From Streptomyces cyaneus (GTDB lineage Bacteria > Actinomycetota > Actinomycetes > Streptomycetales > Streptomycetaceae): 60,353 bases of DNA. Below the pieces are notes generated by a model. The model ran no database searches. It was not told the DNA's origin and was given only the letters and a program-made list of their open reading frames with translations. Positions 43,093 to 52,300 of the stretch are shown one piece after another. Position 1 is the first letter of the stretch; each line of letters opens with the position of its first letter. Both the position numbers and the translations under genes were made by a program. The stretch lies in assembly GCF_004028635.1 (NCBI RefSeq), contig NZ_RQJW01000025.1:1-60353 (forward strand). Reading direction: 5' to 3'.

Positions 43093-43773
43093 TCAGGTGT
43101 GCGGCACGCTCACCGCGGTCGCCACCAGCCCCCGTCGGACCGTCCACCGGCCCTCGAAGAGGTCGACCCGGCGGTCGCCCACCCACGGGCCCGGCACGAG
43201 GAGCCGGGCCCGGAAACCGCCGCTGTGCCGGTCACCGGGGGCGGCGAAGACGTCGATGTCGGCCTCGGTGAAGTCCAGCCACTTTCCGGTGAGGGGGAAC
43301 CATGCCTTGTAGACGGACTCCTTGGCGCTGAACAGGAGCCGGTCCCAGTGGATGCCGGGGTGACCGTCGGCCAGCCGGCGCAGCCGGATCTCCTCGGCGG
43401 GCAGGGCGACGGCGGACAGGACACCCTCCGGGAGCGTCCCGTGGGGTTCGGCGTCGATGCCGAGGGAGGCCAGGTCGGTGGCGCGGACCAGCGCGGCGGC
43501 GCTGTAGCCGTCGCAGTGGGTCATGCTGCCGACCAGACCGGCCGGCCAGGTAGGGGCGCCGCGTTCACCGGGCAGGATCGGCTGCGGTGGCACGCCGAGC
43601 TTGTCCATGGCGCGGCGCGCGCAGGAGCGGACGACGGCGAACTCCCGGCGGCGCTTGCCGACCGCCTGGGCGACGACCGCCTCCTCCTCGGGGTACAGGA
43701 CCGTGTTCGGGGGCTCCTCGTCGCCGTACGCCTCGACGGTGACGACCGCGTCCGGCAGCAGTTCCTCGATCAA
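43093..43773 (-). CDS. 4'-phosphopantetheinyl transferase, Sfp type
   Basis: This 226-residue enzyme transfers 4'-phosphopantetheine from CoA to a serine of carrier proteins used in polyketide, nonribosomal peptide or fatty acid synthesis. Magnesium/CoA motifs GIDAE (105-109) and FSAKESVYK (148-156) are intact, as are the CoA-contacting RRREFAVVRSCARRAM and SMTHCDG segments. The start is TTG 43773, whose last bases form the stop codon of the metallophosphoesterase gene (TTGA overlap); it gives the normal family start (M)IEELLPDAVV. Carrier targets are outside the window. Confidence 0.9.
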   Translation of the reverse strand: MIEELLPDAVVTVEAYGDEEPPNTVLYPEEEAVVAQAVGKRRREFAVVRSCARRAMDKLGVPPQPILPGERGAPTWPAGLVGSMTHCDGYSAAALVRATDLASLGIDAEPHGTLPEGVLSAVALPAEEIRLRRLADGHPGIHWDRLLFSAKESVYKAWFPLTGKWLDFTEADIDVFAAPGDRHSGGFRARLLVPGPWVGDRRVDLFEGRWTVRRGLVATAVSVPHT

Positions 43774-44630
43774 CGGGCCCCGTCCTCCCCGGGCAGGATC
43801 CGGCGCAGCCGTCCCGGCGGCTCCGGTCGCTTGCGCCACTCGCGGGGGTATCCCACGGACACCTCCTCGAAGCGGACGCCCTCGTGCCAGGTGGTCCTCG
43901 GGATGTGCAGATGGCCGTAGACCATGGTCTCGACGCGGAACCTGCGGTGCCAGTCCGCGGTCAGCCGGGTGCCGCACCACATGGCGAACTCGGGGTACCA
44001 CAGGACGTCCATCGGGTGCCGGTCCAGCGGGTAGTGGTTGACGAGGACGGTGGGCAGGTCCGCGGGCAGTGCGGCGAGCCGACGCTCCGTCTCGGCGACC
44101 CGGGCCTCGCACCAGGCCTCGCGGGACGGGTACGGATCGGGGTGCAGCAGGTACTCGTCGTTGCACACGATCCCGGTTCCGTGCGCGTACTTCAGCCCCT
44201 CCTCCTTGGTCGTGCAGCCGGAGGGCAGGAAGGAGTAGTCGTACAGCAGGAACAGCGGCGCCACGGCCACCGGGCCACCGGGGCCGTCCCAGACGGGGTA
44301 CGGGTCCTCCGGGGTCGTCACGCCGAGTTCCCGGCACACGTCGACGAGGTGCTCGTAGCGGGCCACGCCGCGCAGGGTGACGGAGTCCTTCGGGTGGGTC
44401 CACAGTTCGTGGTTGCCCGGCGCCCAGACGACCTTGCGGAAGCGGCCGGCGAGAGTCTCGAGGGCCCAGCGGATGTCGGCCACGGTCTCCGCCACGTCGC
44501 CGGCGACGAGCAGCCAGTCGTCGTCGGAGTCGGGGCGCATCTTCTCGACGAGGGCGCGGTTCTCCTCGTAGCCGATGTGCAGGTCACTGATGGCCAGCAG
44601 CTGTCCGGCACCGCCGGCCGTCGACGTCAC
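43770..44630 (-). CDS. Calcineurin-type metallophosphoesterase
   Basis: This 286-residue phosphoesterase has the dimetal motifs ISDLHIG (Asp16, His18), VAGDVAET, APGNHELW, VLVNHYPLDRHPMD and YGHLHIPR in order. Hydrolysis of a phosphomono- or diester is expected. Its stop overlaps the transferase start, so the two proteins are translationally coupled; a link to CoA-derived by-products of carrier-protein modification (for example 3',5'-ADP) is an attractive but untested idea. It is transcribed away from the ATP-grasp gene, sharing the 44631-44972 gap. Confidence 0.88.
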   Translation of the reverse strand: MTSTAGGAGQLLAISDLHIGYEENRALVEKMRPDSDDDWLLVAGDVAETVADIRWALETLAGRFRKVVWAPGNHELWTHPKDSVTLRGVARYEHLVDVCRELGVTTPEDPYPVWDGPGGPVAVAPLFLLYDYSFLPSGCTTKEEGLKYAHGTGIVCNDEYLLHPDPYPSREAWCEARVAETERRLAALPADLPTVLVNHYPLDRHPMDVLWYPEFAMWCGTRLTADWHRRFRVETMVYGHLHIPRTTWHEGVRFEEVSVGYPREWRKRPEPPGRLRRILPGEDGAR

Positions 44631-44972
44631 CCTCGCCCCTTTCGATCACCCGAGTTCGATCACACGAATGACACCACGAGAACACAGAGTGCCATCCCTG
44701 TACAAGGCGGGATCTCGTCTGCGCGGCGGGATCTCGTCGGTCGTCCGACAGGGCGGTACGACTGCGGCCGGGGCCGGGCCGGGGTGGTCAGGAATGATCC
44801 GCAATTCCGTAACACGTACGTTGCACGCGGCACCCTTTGAAAGCCGTATGATCGCCCCAACACCACCGCCATGAACGTCCCTTCGCACGGGGCGGTTTGG
44901 TGTACCTCCAACCACCCTGCCCGGGCACGGGCCTGCTTTGCCCTGCCCGCGAACCCGAAAGGACGGCCCTGC
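44631..44972. other. Divergent intergenic region with direct repeats
   Basis: This 342-base gap contains no credible gene. GGCGGGATCTCGTC occurs twice, at 44706-44719 and 44725-44738 (period 19), and TTCGATCAC twice near 44644-44662. The sequence TTGCAC (44821) and TATGAT (44847) resembles a promoter for the plus-strand gene, but the 20-base spacer is long. The leader of the ATP-grasp gene would be about 110 bases. Confidence 0.45.
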
Positions 44973-46106
44973 ATGGTCTCTCGCGTACGCGTCTGGCTCA
45001 ACCGCACGTACGCGGAGAACGTGTTCTTCATGGATCAGCTGCGGAGAAATCCCAGCGATCGGGCCGTCGAGATCCATGCGACGCACGGGGACGCCGACTC
45101 GCCCGTACTGGCCGCCGCCGACACCGCCGAGCTGGAGCCGGAGGGCCTGTCCCCGGCCGGATACGTCGAGTACGCCCTGGACCAGTGCCGACGCCGCGGC
45201 ATCGACGTGTTCGTGCCCCGGATGCACCAGTCGGCGATCGTGGCGCACCGCGCGGAGTTCGAGGCGGCCGGTACGGCGCTGCTGGCTCCGCCGCCGGAGG
45301 CCGTGGCGGTCTTCCAGGACAAGGTGATCGCGTACGAGGCCGTGCAGGCGATCGGGGTGCCGGTGCCGCCCTGGTGGCGGGTGCGCACCGCCGACGAACT
45401 CGTCGCCGCCGTCGAGGAGTTGGAGGCCGGGGGTTACAAGGCCTGCTTCAAGCCGGCGTCCGGTGCGGGCGGGGTGGGCTTCCGTGTCATCACGCGCGCC
45501 CCCTTCTCGCTCATGCACCTCAGCGGGTTCCCGACTCCGTATGTGCAGCTGGATCTCGTGGTGGACGCCCTGCGCCGGGCCGACGATCAGGTGGACTGGC
45601 TGGTCATGCCTCGGCTGGAGCAGCCGGAGGTGTCGGTGGACTGCCTCACCGGTCCCGACAACCGGGTCCGGCTGGCCATCGGCCGGGTCAAGAACGGTCG
45701 CCGTCGTGGGTTCACGTTGCAGGAGCAGTGGCTGGAGCCGGCGCGGCTGATCGCGGAGGGGTTCGGACTGCACTATCTGTCCAACATCCAGTTCCGGATG
45801 TTCGGGGAGACGCCGGTGCTGATGGATGTGAACACGCGGCCGGCCGGTGGGTTGCATCAGCTGTCGCTGTGCGGGGTCAATGTGCCTTGGCTGGCTGTCC
45901 AGTTGGCGCTCGGCGAGGATCCGGGTGAGGTGGCTCCGCCGTTCCTCGGGCAGGACTACACGGTGGTCTCCGGGCCGCGGCCGCTGCGGCCGGTGTCCAT
46001 TCCGCAGCAGCGGTCGGAGGTCGAGGGGCCGTTGCTGCCGGCGATGCCCGCGCCGGCGCCGGTCGACTCGGTCGGGAGTGGTGCGGCCCAGGCCCTGCCT
46101 CTCTAG
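44973..46106 (+). CDS. ATP-grasp domain enzyme
   Basis: This 377-residue protein has a pre-ATP-grasp region (NRTYAENVFFMDQLRRNP, RGIDVFVPRMHQSAI) followed by an ATP-grasp fold: FQDKVIAYEAVQAIGVPVPPW, YKACFKPASGAGGVGFR, and the metal-binding RMFGETPVLMDVNTRPAGG. It probably ligates a carboxylate to an amine, like carbamoyl-phosphate-synthase-type ligases. GAAAGGA precedes ATG 44973; an upstream ATG at 44871 would add 34 poorly composed residues. The C-terminal 50 residues are Pro-rich. The substrate is unknown. Confidence 0.83.
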   Translation: MVSRVRVWLNRTYAENVFFMDQLRRNPSDRAVEIHATHGDADSPVLAAADTAELEPEGLSPAGYVEYALDQCRRRGIDVFVPRMHQSAIVAHRAEFEAAGTALLAPPPEAVAVFQDKVIAYEAVQAIGVPVPPWWRVRTADELVAAVEELEAGGYKACFKPASGAGGVGFRVITRAPFSLMHLSGFPTPYVQLDLVVDALRRADDQVDWLVMPRLEQPEVSVDCLTGPDNRVRLAIGRVKNGRRRGFTLQEQWLEPARLIAEGFGLHYLSNIQFRMFGETPVLMDVNTRPAGGLHQLSLCGVNVPWLAVQLALGEDPGEVAPPFLGQDYTVVSGPRPLRPVSIPQQRSEVEGPLLPAMPAPAPVDSVGSGAAQALPL

Positions 46107-46113
46107 TTCTTCC

Positions 46114-46167
46114 GGTATGGACCAATCCCGGCGTCAGCCTTGACAGCGGGATTGGTCCATACCAACT
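46114..46167. promoter_or_regulatory. Chitinase operator: 17-bp inverted repeat with DasR-like boxes
   Basis: GGTATGGACCAATCCCG (46114-46130) and CGGGATTGGTCCATACC (46147-46163) are perfect inverted copies with a 16-base spacer. Each contains TTGGTCCATACC; the right-hand copy extends to TTGGTCCATACCAA (46154-46167), which fits the TGGTCNNNACCA pattern of DasR sites and of the TGGTCCAGACCT repeats known from Streptomyces chitinase promoters (recalled consensus). It lies 78-131 bases before the chitinase start. Confidence 0.7.
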
Positions 46168-46244
46168 TGGTTGGCGTACTCCTCTGCACCTCGTGTCTGT
46201 ACCTCGTGCACTCCCGAACACCCCACACTTCCCAGGGAGATCGC

Positions 46245-47930
46245 GTGCGCAACCAACCCCTCAGACGTCTCAGACGTCGACTGCTCGCCCTGCTCGGCTC
46301 CGCCGCCCTCGCGGTCACCGGAGCCGTCGTCCTTCCCGGTACGGCCCATGCGGCCAACGTCCTGTCCAACGCCGGCTTCGAGTCGGGCGGGCTCTCCCCG
46401 TGGTCCTGCACCGGCAATCTCGGCTCGGTCGTCTCCTCCCCCGTGCACGGTGGGTCCAAGGCCCTTGCGGGGGCGGTGAGTTCGAGTGACATCGCCCAGT
46501 GCAGCCAGACCGTCGCGGTCCAGCCGAACACGGTGTACACGCTCAGCGGCTGGGTGCGCGGGTCCTACGTCTACCTCGGGGTGAACGGCGGGGCCTCCAC
46601 CTGGACGTCGTCGCCGTCGGCGTACAGTCGGCTGTCACTGTCCTTCACGACCGGGGCCTCCCAGACCAGCGCCACCGTCTACGTCCACGGCTGGTACGCG
46701 CAGGGCACCTACTACGCCGACGACATCAGCCTCGACGGACCAGGTGGCGGCGGCTCCGACAGTCAGGCACCGACCGTGCCGGGCAGTCTGCGGTCCACCG
46801 GCAAGACGTCGTCGAGCGTGTCGCTGGCGTGGAACGCCTCGACGGACAACGTCGGGGTGACGGCCTACGACATCTACCGGGGTTCGAGCCAGGTGCTCAG
46901 CGTCTCCGGTACGAGTGCCACGGTCAGCGGTCTGTCGCCGAGCACGAGTCACACCTTCACGGTGAAGGCGCGGGACGCGGCCGGGAACGTGTCGGCGGCC
47001 TCCAACGCCGTGACCGTCACGACGGACGCGGGTGGCGGTGGCGGTACCGGCTTCAAGCAGGCGGCGCCCTACCTCTACCTCGGCTGGGGCGACCCGCCGA
47101 GCGCGACCTCGGTGATGAGCGCGACCGGCATCAAGTGGTTCACGATGGCGTTCATCCTGTCCTCCGGCGGCTGCAACCCGGCCTGGGACGGACAGCGCCC
47201 GCTGACCGGCGGCAACGACCAGAGCGTCATCAACTCCATCCGCTCGGCGGGCGGTGACATCGTGCCGTCGATCGGCGGCTGGAGCGGCAACAAGCTCGGT
47301 CCGAACTGCTCGTCGGCTCAGGCGCTGGCGGGTGCGTACCAGAAGGTGATCGACGCCTACGGGCTGAAGGCCATCGACGTCGACATCGAGAACACCGACG
47401 AGTTCGAGAACGCGACCGTGCAGGACCGGATCCTGAACGCCCTGAAGATCGTCAAGGCGAACAACCCCGGGCTGCGGACCGTCCTCACCTTCGGCACCTC
47501 GACGACCGGGCCGACGTACTGGGGCAACCGGCTGATCGAGCAGGCCAAGGCGCTGAACGCGGACATCGACGTCTTCACGATCATGCCGTTCGACTTCGGC
47601 GGCGGCGCCGACATGTACGGCAACACCGTGAACGCGACGGAGGGGCTGAAGAACAAGCTGAAGTCCACCTTCGGGTGGGACGACGCCACCGCCTACGCCC
47701 ACATCGGCATCTCCGGCATGAACGGCCTGTCCGACCAGCAGGAGCTCACCTCACCCGCGATCTGGACCCAGATCCGCGACTGGGCGAACTCGCACCACAT
47801 CGCCCGCCTCGCCTTCTGGTCGGTCAACCGCGACCGGCCGTGCCCGGGCGGCGGCGTGACGAGCAACTGCTCCGGGATCAGCCAGAGCAACTCGCAGTTC
47901 ACGTCCATCACGGCCGGGTTCACCGGCTGA
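46245..47930 (+). CDS. Secreted GH18 chitinase with carbohydrate-binding and FnIII domains
   Basis: This 561-residue exported enzyme has a signal peptide (Arg-rich start, cleavage near TAHA at 36), a carbohydrate-binding beta-sandwich at about 37-165 (NAGFESGGLSPW, YYADDISL), an FnIII domain at about 170-260 and a GH18 barrel at about 268-561. The catalytic motif reads KAIDVDIE: Asp378, Asp380 and Glu382 are present, but the first Asp of the usual DxxDxDxE is Lys375. GTG 46245 follows AGGGAGA. Chitin or a related GlcNAc polymer is the expected substrate; endo-beta-N-acetylglucosaminidase activity is an alternative given the fucosidase and mannosidase genes downstream. Confidence 0.88.
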   Translation: MRNQPLRRLRRRLLALLGSAALAVTGAVVLPGTAHAANVLSNAGFESGGLSPWSCTGNLGSVVSSPVHGGSKALAGAVSSSDIAQCSQTVAVQPNTVYTLSGWVRGSYVYLGVNGGASTWTSSPSAYSRLSLSFTTGASQTSATVYVHGWYAQGTYYADDISLDGPGGGGSDSQAPTVPGSLRSTGKTSSSVSLAWNASTDNVGVTAYDIYRGSSQVLSVSGTSATVSGLSPSTSHTFTVKARDAAGNVSAASNAVTVTTDAGGGGGTGFKQAAPYLYLGWGDPPSATSVMSATGIKWFTMAFILSSGGCNPAWDGQRPLTGGNDQSVINSIRSAGGDIVPSIGGWSGNKLGPNCSSAQALAGAYQKVIDAYGLKAIDVDIENTDEFENATVQDRILNALKIVKANNPGLRTVLTFGTSTTGPTYWGNRLIEQAKALNADIDVFTIMPFDFGGGADMYGNTVNATEGLKNKLKSTFGWDDATAYAHIGISGMNGLSDQQELTSPAIWTQIRDWANSHHIARLAFWSVNRDRPCPGGGVTSNCSGISQSNSQFTSITAGFTG

Positions 47931-47995
47931 GGCAGAACTTTTTTCTCAGGAGGTGTATCAGGGCGCCGACAGCGCGCTCATAAGAGTGAAAGGCA

Positions 47996-48062
47996 ACGGG
48001 GGAACCACGGGGGATCACGGGGAACCACGGGGGAACGCACCACAACGGGGGAAGCACGGGGG
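47996..48062 (+). repeat. Imperfect ACGGGG(G) repeat array
   Basis: ACGGGG occurs six times, at 47996, 48007, 48017, 48027, 48045 and 48056, mostly 10-11 bases apart, in the short gap between the convergent chitinase and fucosidase genes. The spacer units read AACC, GATC and GAACC. It is immediately followed by the terminator hairpin. Confidence 0.55.
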
Positions 48063-48112
48063 CTTCGGGTCGGCCGGCGCTGTCACGGGGGCAGCGGCCG
48101 GCCGGCCCGAAG
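48063..48112. terminator. Large hairpin between convergent chitinase and fucosidase genes
   Basis: Bases 48063-48082 (CTTCGGGTCGGCCGGCGCTG) pair with 48092-48112 over about 19 positions, with one mismatch and one bulged base and a 9-base loop. It lies 20 bases beyond the fucosidase stop and can act for both strands. Confidence 0.7.
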
Positions 48113-48132
48113 GTGCGTCTCAGGGGCAGGGG

Positions 48133-49383
48133 TCAGAAGCGGCCCGAACCGCGGTACAGCTCCAGCTCCCCGTCCAGTTCGACGGCGAGCACCGTGGCGT
48201 GCGGGTCGAGGTCCGCCTCGGTGGGCGGCTCGATCCAGAGCACCCCGGGTGTCTCATGCAGGCCGCCGGTGATCCTATGGGCCAGTTCCCTGCCGCTGCC
48301 GAGCACCGTGACCCGGCGTACCGAACCGAGCAGCCCGCGTACGTTGATCTCGGCGCGCGGGGCGTCGAAGAGGATCAGGTACAGGGTGCGGCGGTCCTCG
48401 GAGAGGGTGCTCGGGCCGTAATGGTGGCCGCCCGGGAGACCGCGCACCGTGCCGTACACCGCCTCCGCGTGCTTCGCGATCCAGTCGCCGAGGCCCTCCA
48501 GGCGCTCGACCTGCTCCGCCGGGATCGTGCCGTCCTCGCGCGGCCCGACGCTGAGCAGCAGATTGCCACCGCCGCCGATCGTCTCGGTGAAGTAGCGGAT
48601 CAGCTGGTCGACCGACTTGTGGTTGTGGTCGTGGTGCTGGTGGCCCCAGGAGTCGTTGATCGTCAGGCACAGCTCCCAGGGACCCTCGGGCGGGACGACC
48701 GGGGCGCCCTGTTCGGGTGTCGCGTAGTCGCCCTCGCTGAGCATGCGGGCGTTGAAGACGACGTCCGGCACCTCGGAGCGGATCAGCGCGGCCAGTTCGG
48801 GGATGCGCCACTGCTCCTCACTGCGGTCCCACTCGCCGTCGAACCACATGAGGTCCGGCTGGAAGCGGGTGGTGAGTTCGCGGATCTGGCCGTCCCGGTA
48901 GGCGAGGAAGCGTTCCCAGGCGTCCAGGTCCTCGTCCTCGGCCGCGACCTCGGAGTACCGGTTGTCCTCCAGCTCCGGCGGGCGGCCGGGCTTGCGCGTG
49001 GAGGCGTAGTCGGGGTGGCTCCAGTCCGAGTGCGAGTAGTAGAGGCCGACCTTGAGGCCCTGTTCCCGCAGGGCGTCCGCGTAACCGCCGATCAGGTCGC
49101 GGCCCACGTTCAGGTCGCCGTGGGCGGTGTCCCACAGGGCGACGCCGTCGTGGTGGCGGCTGGTCAGTACGGCGTACTTGGCGCCGGCCCGCGCGAAGAG
49201 CTTCGCCCAGTCGCGCGGGTCGTAGCGGGATGCCGTGAAGCGGTCGAACTGGGACATGTACTGGTCGTAGGGGACGATGTCGTCGTAGAACGACCAGGAC
49301 TCCTGGACGCCGTCGACGGCGTAGATGCCCCAGTGGATGAAGATCCCCAACTTGGCGTCGGTGAACCAGGGTTGCATCGGCAC
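48133..49383 (-). CDS. GH29 alpha-L-fucosidase
   Basis: This 416-residue glycosidase has no signal peptide, so it is cytoplasmic. Family landmarks are GIFIHWGIYAV, TSRHHDGVALW and the nucleophile Asp182 in DLMWFDGEWD. It would remove alpha-L-fucose from oligosaccharides brought in by the ABC importer at 56062. GTG 49383 follows GGAG at 8 bases; ATG 49377 is an alternative. It lies 4 bases downstream of the mannosidase stop, so the two are co-transcribed. Confidence 0.9.
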   Translation of the reverse strand: MPMQPWFTDAKLGIFIHWGIYAVDGVQESWSFYDDIVPYDQYMSQFDRFTASRYDPRDWAKLFARAGAKYAVLTSRHHDGVALWDTAHGDLNVGRDLIGGYADALREQGLKVGLYYSHSDWSHPDYASTRKPGRPPELEDNRYSEVAAEDEDLDAWERFLAYRDGQIRELTTRFQPDLMWFDGEWDRSEEQWRIPELAALIRSEVPDVVFNARMLSEGDYATPEQGAPVVPPEGPWELCLTINDSWGHQHHDHNHKSVDQLIRYFTETIGGGGNLLLSVGPREDGTIPAEQVERLEGLGDWIAKHAEAVYGTVRGLPGGHHYGPSTLSEDRRTLYLILFDAPRAEINVRGLLGSVRRVTVLGSGRELAHRITGGLHETPGVLWIEPPTEADLDPHATVLAVELDGELELYRGSGRF

Positions 49384-49387
49384 CGGG

Positions 49388-52300
49388 TCAGCTCCCCTCG
49401 CCGCGCTTCAGGCGGAGCGTGAGGACCTGGAAGGGGCGCAGGGTCACGTTCACCCCGCCGTCGCCAGTGAGGTCCGCGTCCTCCTGCAGTGGGCGCTCCA
49501 GCAGGTCGGTCACCTGGGCGCCGGCGAGCGGGAAGCCGGTGCGCAGGACGCCGGTCGCGCGGCCGCCGCTGGACTCGTAGAGGCGTACGACGACGTCGCC
49601 GGACCGGTCGTCGGCCAGCTTGACCGCTTCGACGGTCACACCGTTCCCGGCCACGGAGACGACCGGCTCGGGCGCGCCCGCCGCATCCGCCACCCGCAGG
49701 GGGAGGTTGAGGGCGTAGCCCTCGGCGACGGCGTCCTCGATGCTCGCGCCGGGCAGCAGGGAGTAGGTGAAGCGGTGCTTGCCCTGGTCGGCCTCGGGGT
49801 CCGGGATGCGCGGCGCGCGGACCAGGCTGAGGCTGACCCTGGTCGTCGTACCGCCGTCCTCGCGGACCGTGCGGGAGACGTCGTGGCCGTACGTCGAATC
49901 GTTGATGACCGCGACGCCGTAGCCGGGCTCGGCGATGTGCACCCAGCGGTGGCCGGAGACCTCGAAGCGGGCCGCCTCCCAGCTGGTGTTGGTGTGGGTG
50001 GGGCGCTGGATGTGGCCGAACTGGATCTCGGCGGAGGAGTGCGGGGCCCGGATGTCCACCGGGAAGCCCGCCTTGAGGATCTTCTCGGCCTCGTGCCAGT
50101 CGATCTCGGTCTCGAAGTCGATGCGGGGGCTGTCGGCGCGCAGGGTGATGGTCTGGGTGATCTTCGAGCCCTTGCCGAAAGCACGCTCGACACGGATCGC
50201 ACCGACGAGCGGGCTCGCCTCGACGACCGTGACGGACTCGGCGTCCAGCAGGTCGGTGAAGCGGTTCTTGTAGTGCTTGTCGATGTCCCAGGCGTCCCAG
50301 TAGTTCGGGAGGTCGGTGTGCAGGCGCAGGAGGTTGCCCTTGTCGGCGAGGACCTCACGGCCGGCCCGCAGATCCCGTACGGAGGCCAGCGTGCCGTCCT
50401 CGGCCACCTCCACACGGACCAGGCCGTTGTCGAGGACGCGGCCCTCCGCGTGCACCGGCTGCGAGGGCTCGGCGATGGCGAGGGGCGCACTGCCACTGGC
50501 GGGCACCTTCACATACGCCGGTGCGCCCTCGGACGTACGCACCACCTCGGCGCGCTCGTACGGACTGGTGTTGAAGACGCGGGTGTCACCACCCCCCAGT
50601 GCGGCGACCGCCTGAGCCGTCAGCGCCTCCAACTCCTCGGCCACACGCGCGTATTCGGCCTCCGCCTCGCGGTGCACCCAGGCAATGGACGACCCCGGCA
50701 GGATGTCGTGGAACTGGTGCAGCAGAACCGTCTTCCACAGCCGGTCCAGCTTCTCGTACGGGTAGGAGTAGCCCGGCGTGTGCAGCGCGGCCGTCGTCGC
50801 CCACAGCTCGGCCTCGCGCAGCAGGTGTTCGGAGCGGCGGTTGCCCTGCTTGGTGCGGGCCTGGGAGGTGTAGGTGGCGCGGTGCAGCTCCAGGTAGAGC
50901 TCGCCGACCCAGACCGGGGCGTCCGGGTACTCCTCGCGGGCCTTGGCGAAGAACTCGTCCGGGTGCTCGACGACGACCTTCGGCGAGCCCTCCAGGTCCG
51001 CCAGCCGGCGCGCCCGCTCCATGATCTCGCGGGTGGGGCCGCCACCGCCGTCGCCCCAGCCGAAGGGTGCCAGCGAGCGGGTGCCGCCGCCCTTCTCGGA
51101 GTAGTTGCGGACCGCGCGGTCCATCTCCTCGCCGCTGAAGCGGGCGTTGTAGGTGTCGACGGGCGGGAAGTGGGTGAAGATGCGGGTGCCGTCGATGCCC
51201 TCCCACCAGAAGGTGTGGTGGGGGAACTTGTTGGTCTGGTTCCAGGAGATCTTCTGGGTCAGGAACCAGTCGTTGCCGGCGAGCTTGGCGAGCTGCGGGT
51301 AGGCGGCGGTGTAGCCGAAGGAGTCCGGGAGCCAGACGCCCTTGGTCTCGACGCCGAAGTGCTCGATGAAGAACCGCTTGCCGTGGACGAGCTGGCGGGC
51401 GATCGCCTCGCCGCCGGGCAGGTTGCCGTCGGCCTCCACCCACATGCCGCCGACCGGCGCCCACTGGCCCTTCTTCACCGACTCCTGGATGCGGGCCCAG
51501 ACGTGCGGGTAGTTGTCGCGCACCCACTCGTACTGCTGGGCCTGCGAGCAGGCGAAGATGAAGTCCTCGTACTCGTCGGCCAGCGACGTGACGTTGGAGA
51601 AGGTGCGGGACGTCTTGCGCTTCGTCTCCCGGATCGGCCACAGCCAGGCCGAGTCGATGTGGGCGTGGCCGACACCGGAGATCGTGTGCGCGCTGGCGTG
51701 CGCGGGGCGGGCCAGGACGGGCGCGAGCAGCTCGCGGACGGCCGCGGCGCTGCCGGAGACGTCGTCCAGGTCGAGGGCGTCCATGGCCCGGTCGAGGGCA
51801 TGCATGATCTCGTGGCGGCGCGGCTCGTGCTCGCCGAGGTGGACCATGAGCTCGCGCAGCACCTGGATGTCCAGGTCGAGGTGCCAGACCTCCTCGTCGA
51901 GGACCGCGATGTCGGCGCGCTGGAAGGTGTAGAGGGGCTTGTCGCCCGCCGTGAGGACGTCGCCGAGCTGGGTCGTCTTCGAGAAGTTGTCGGCCAGGAT
52001 GTCCGGGTTGGAGGCGGCCTCGACCAGGTAGTCGATCTCCTCACCGCCGGAGACCGGGTTGCCGATCGGCACGTACTGGTTGAGCGGGTTGACCGCCTTC
52101 AGGGGCCGGCCGTCGGGCAGGTGGACCAGGGCCTCGGCCTGGTTGCCGGGCCAGTCGCCCACGAAGCCGAGGTCGATGACCGCCTCGACGCGTCGTCCGG
52201 CCCACTCGGCGGGCACCCGGCCGCGCATCCGGAACCAGGTCGTGCCCCAGGGCGGGCCCCACGGGGTGTCCATCGCGAAGGGCGCGTAGCGGGCGGCCGC

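Noticed and set aside
44821..44852. TTGCAC...TATGAT promoter for the ATP-grasp gene
   Set aside because: The 20-base spacer is longer than normal and the -35 match is weak; kept only as a remark in the intergenic entry.
47996..48062. Possible CRISPR array
   Set aside because: Units are 10-18 bases, with no constant repeat of CRISPR length and no cas genes nearby.
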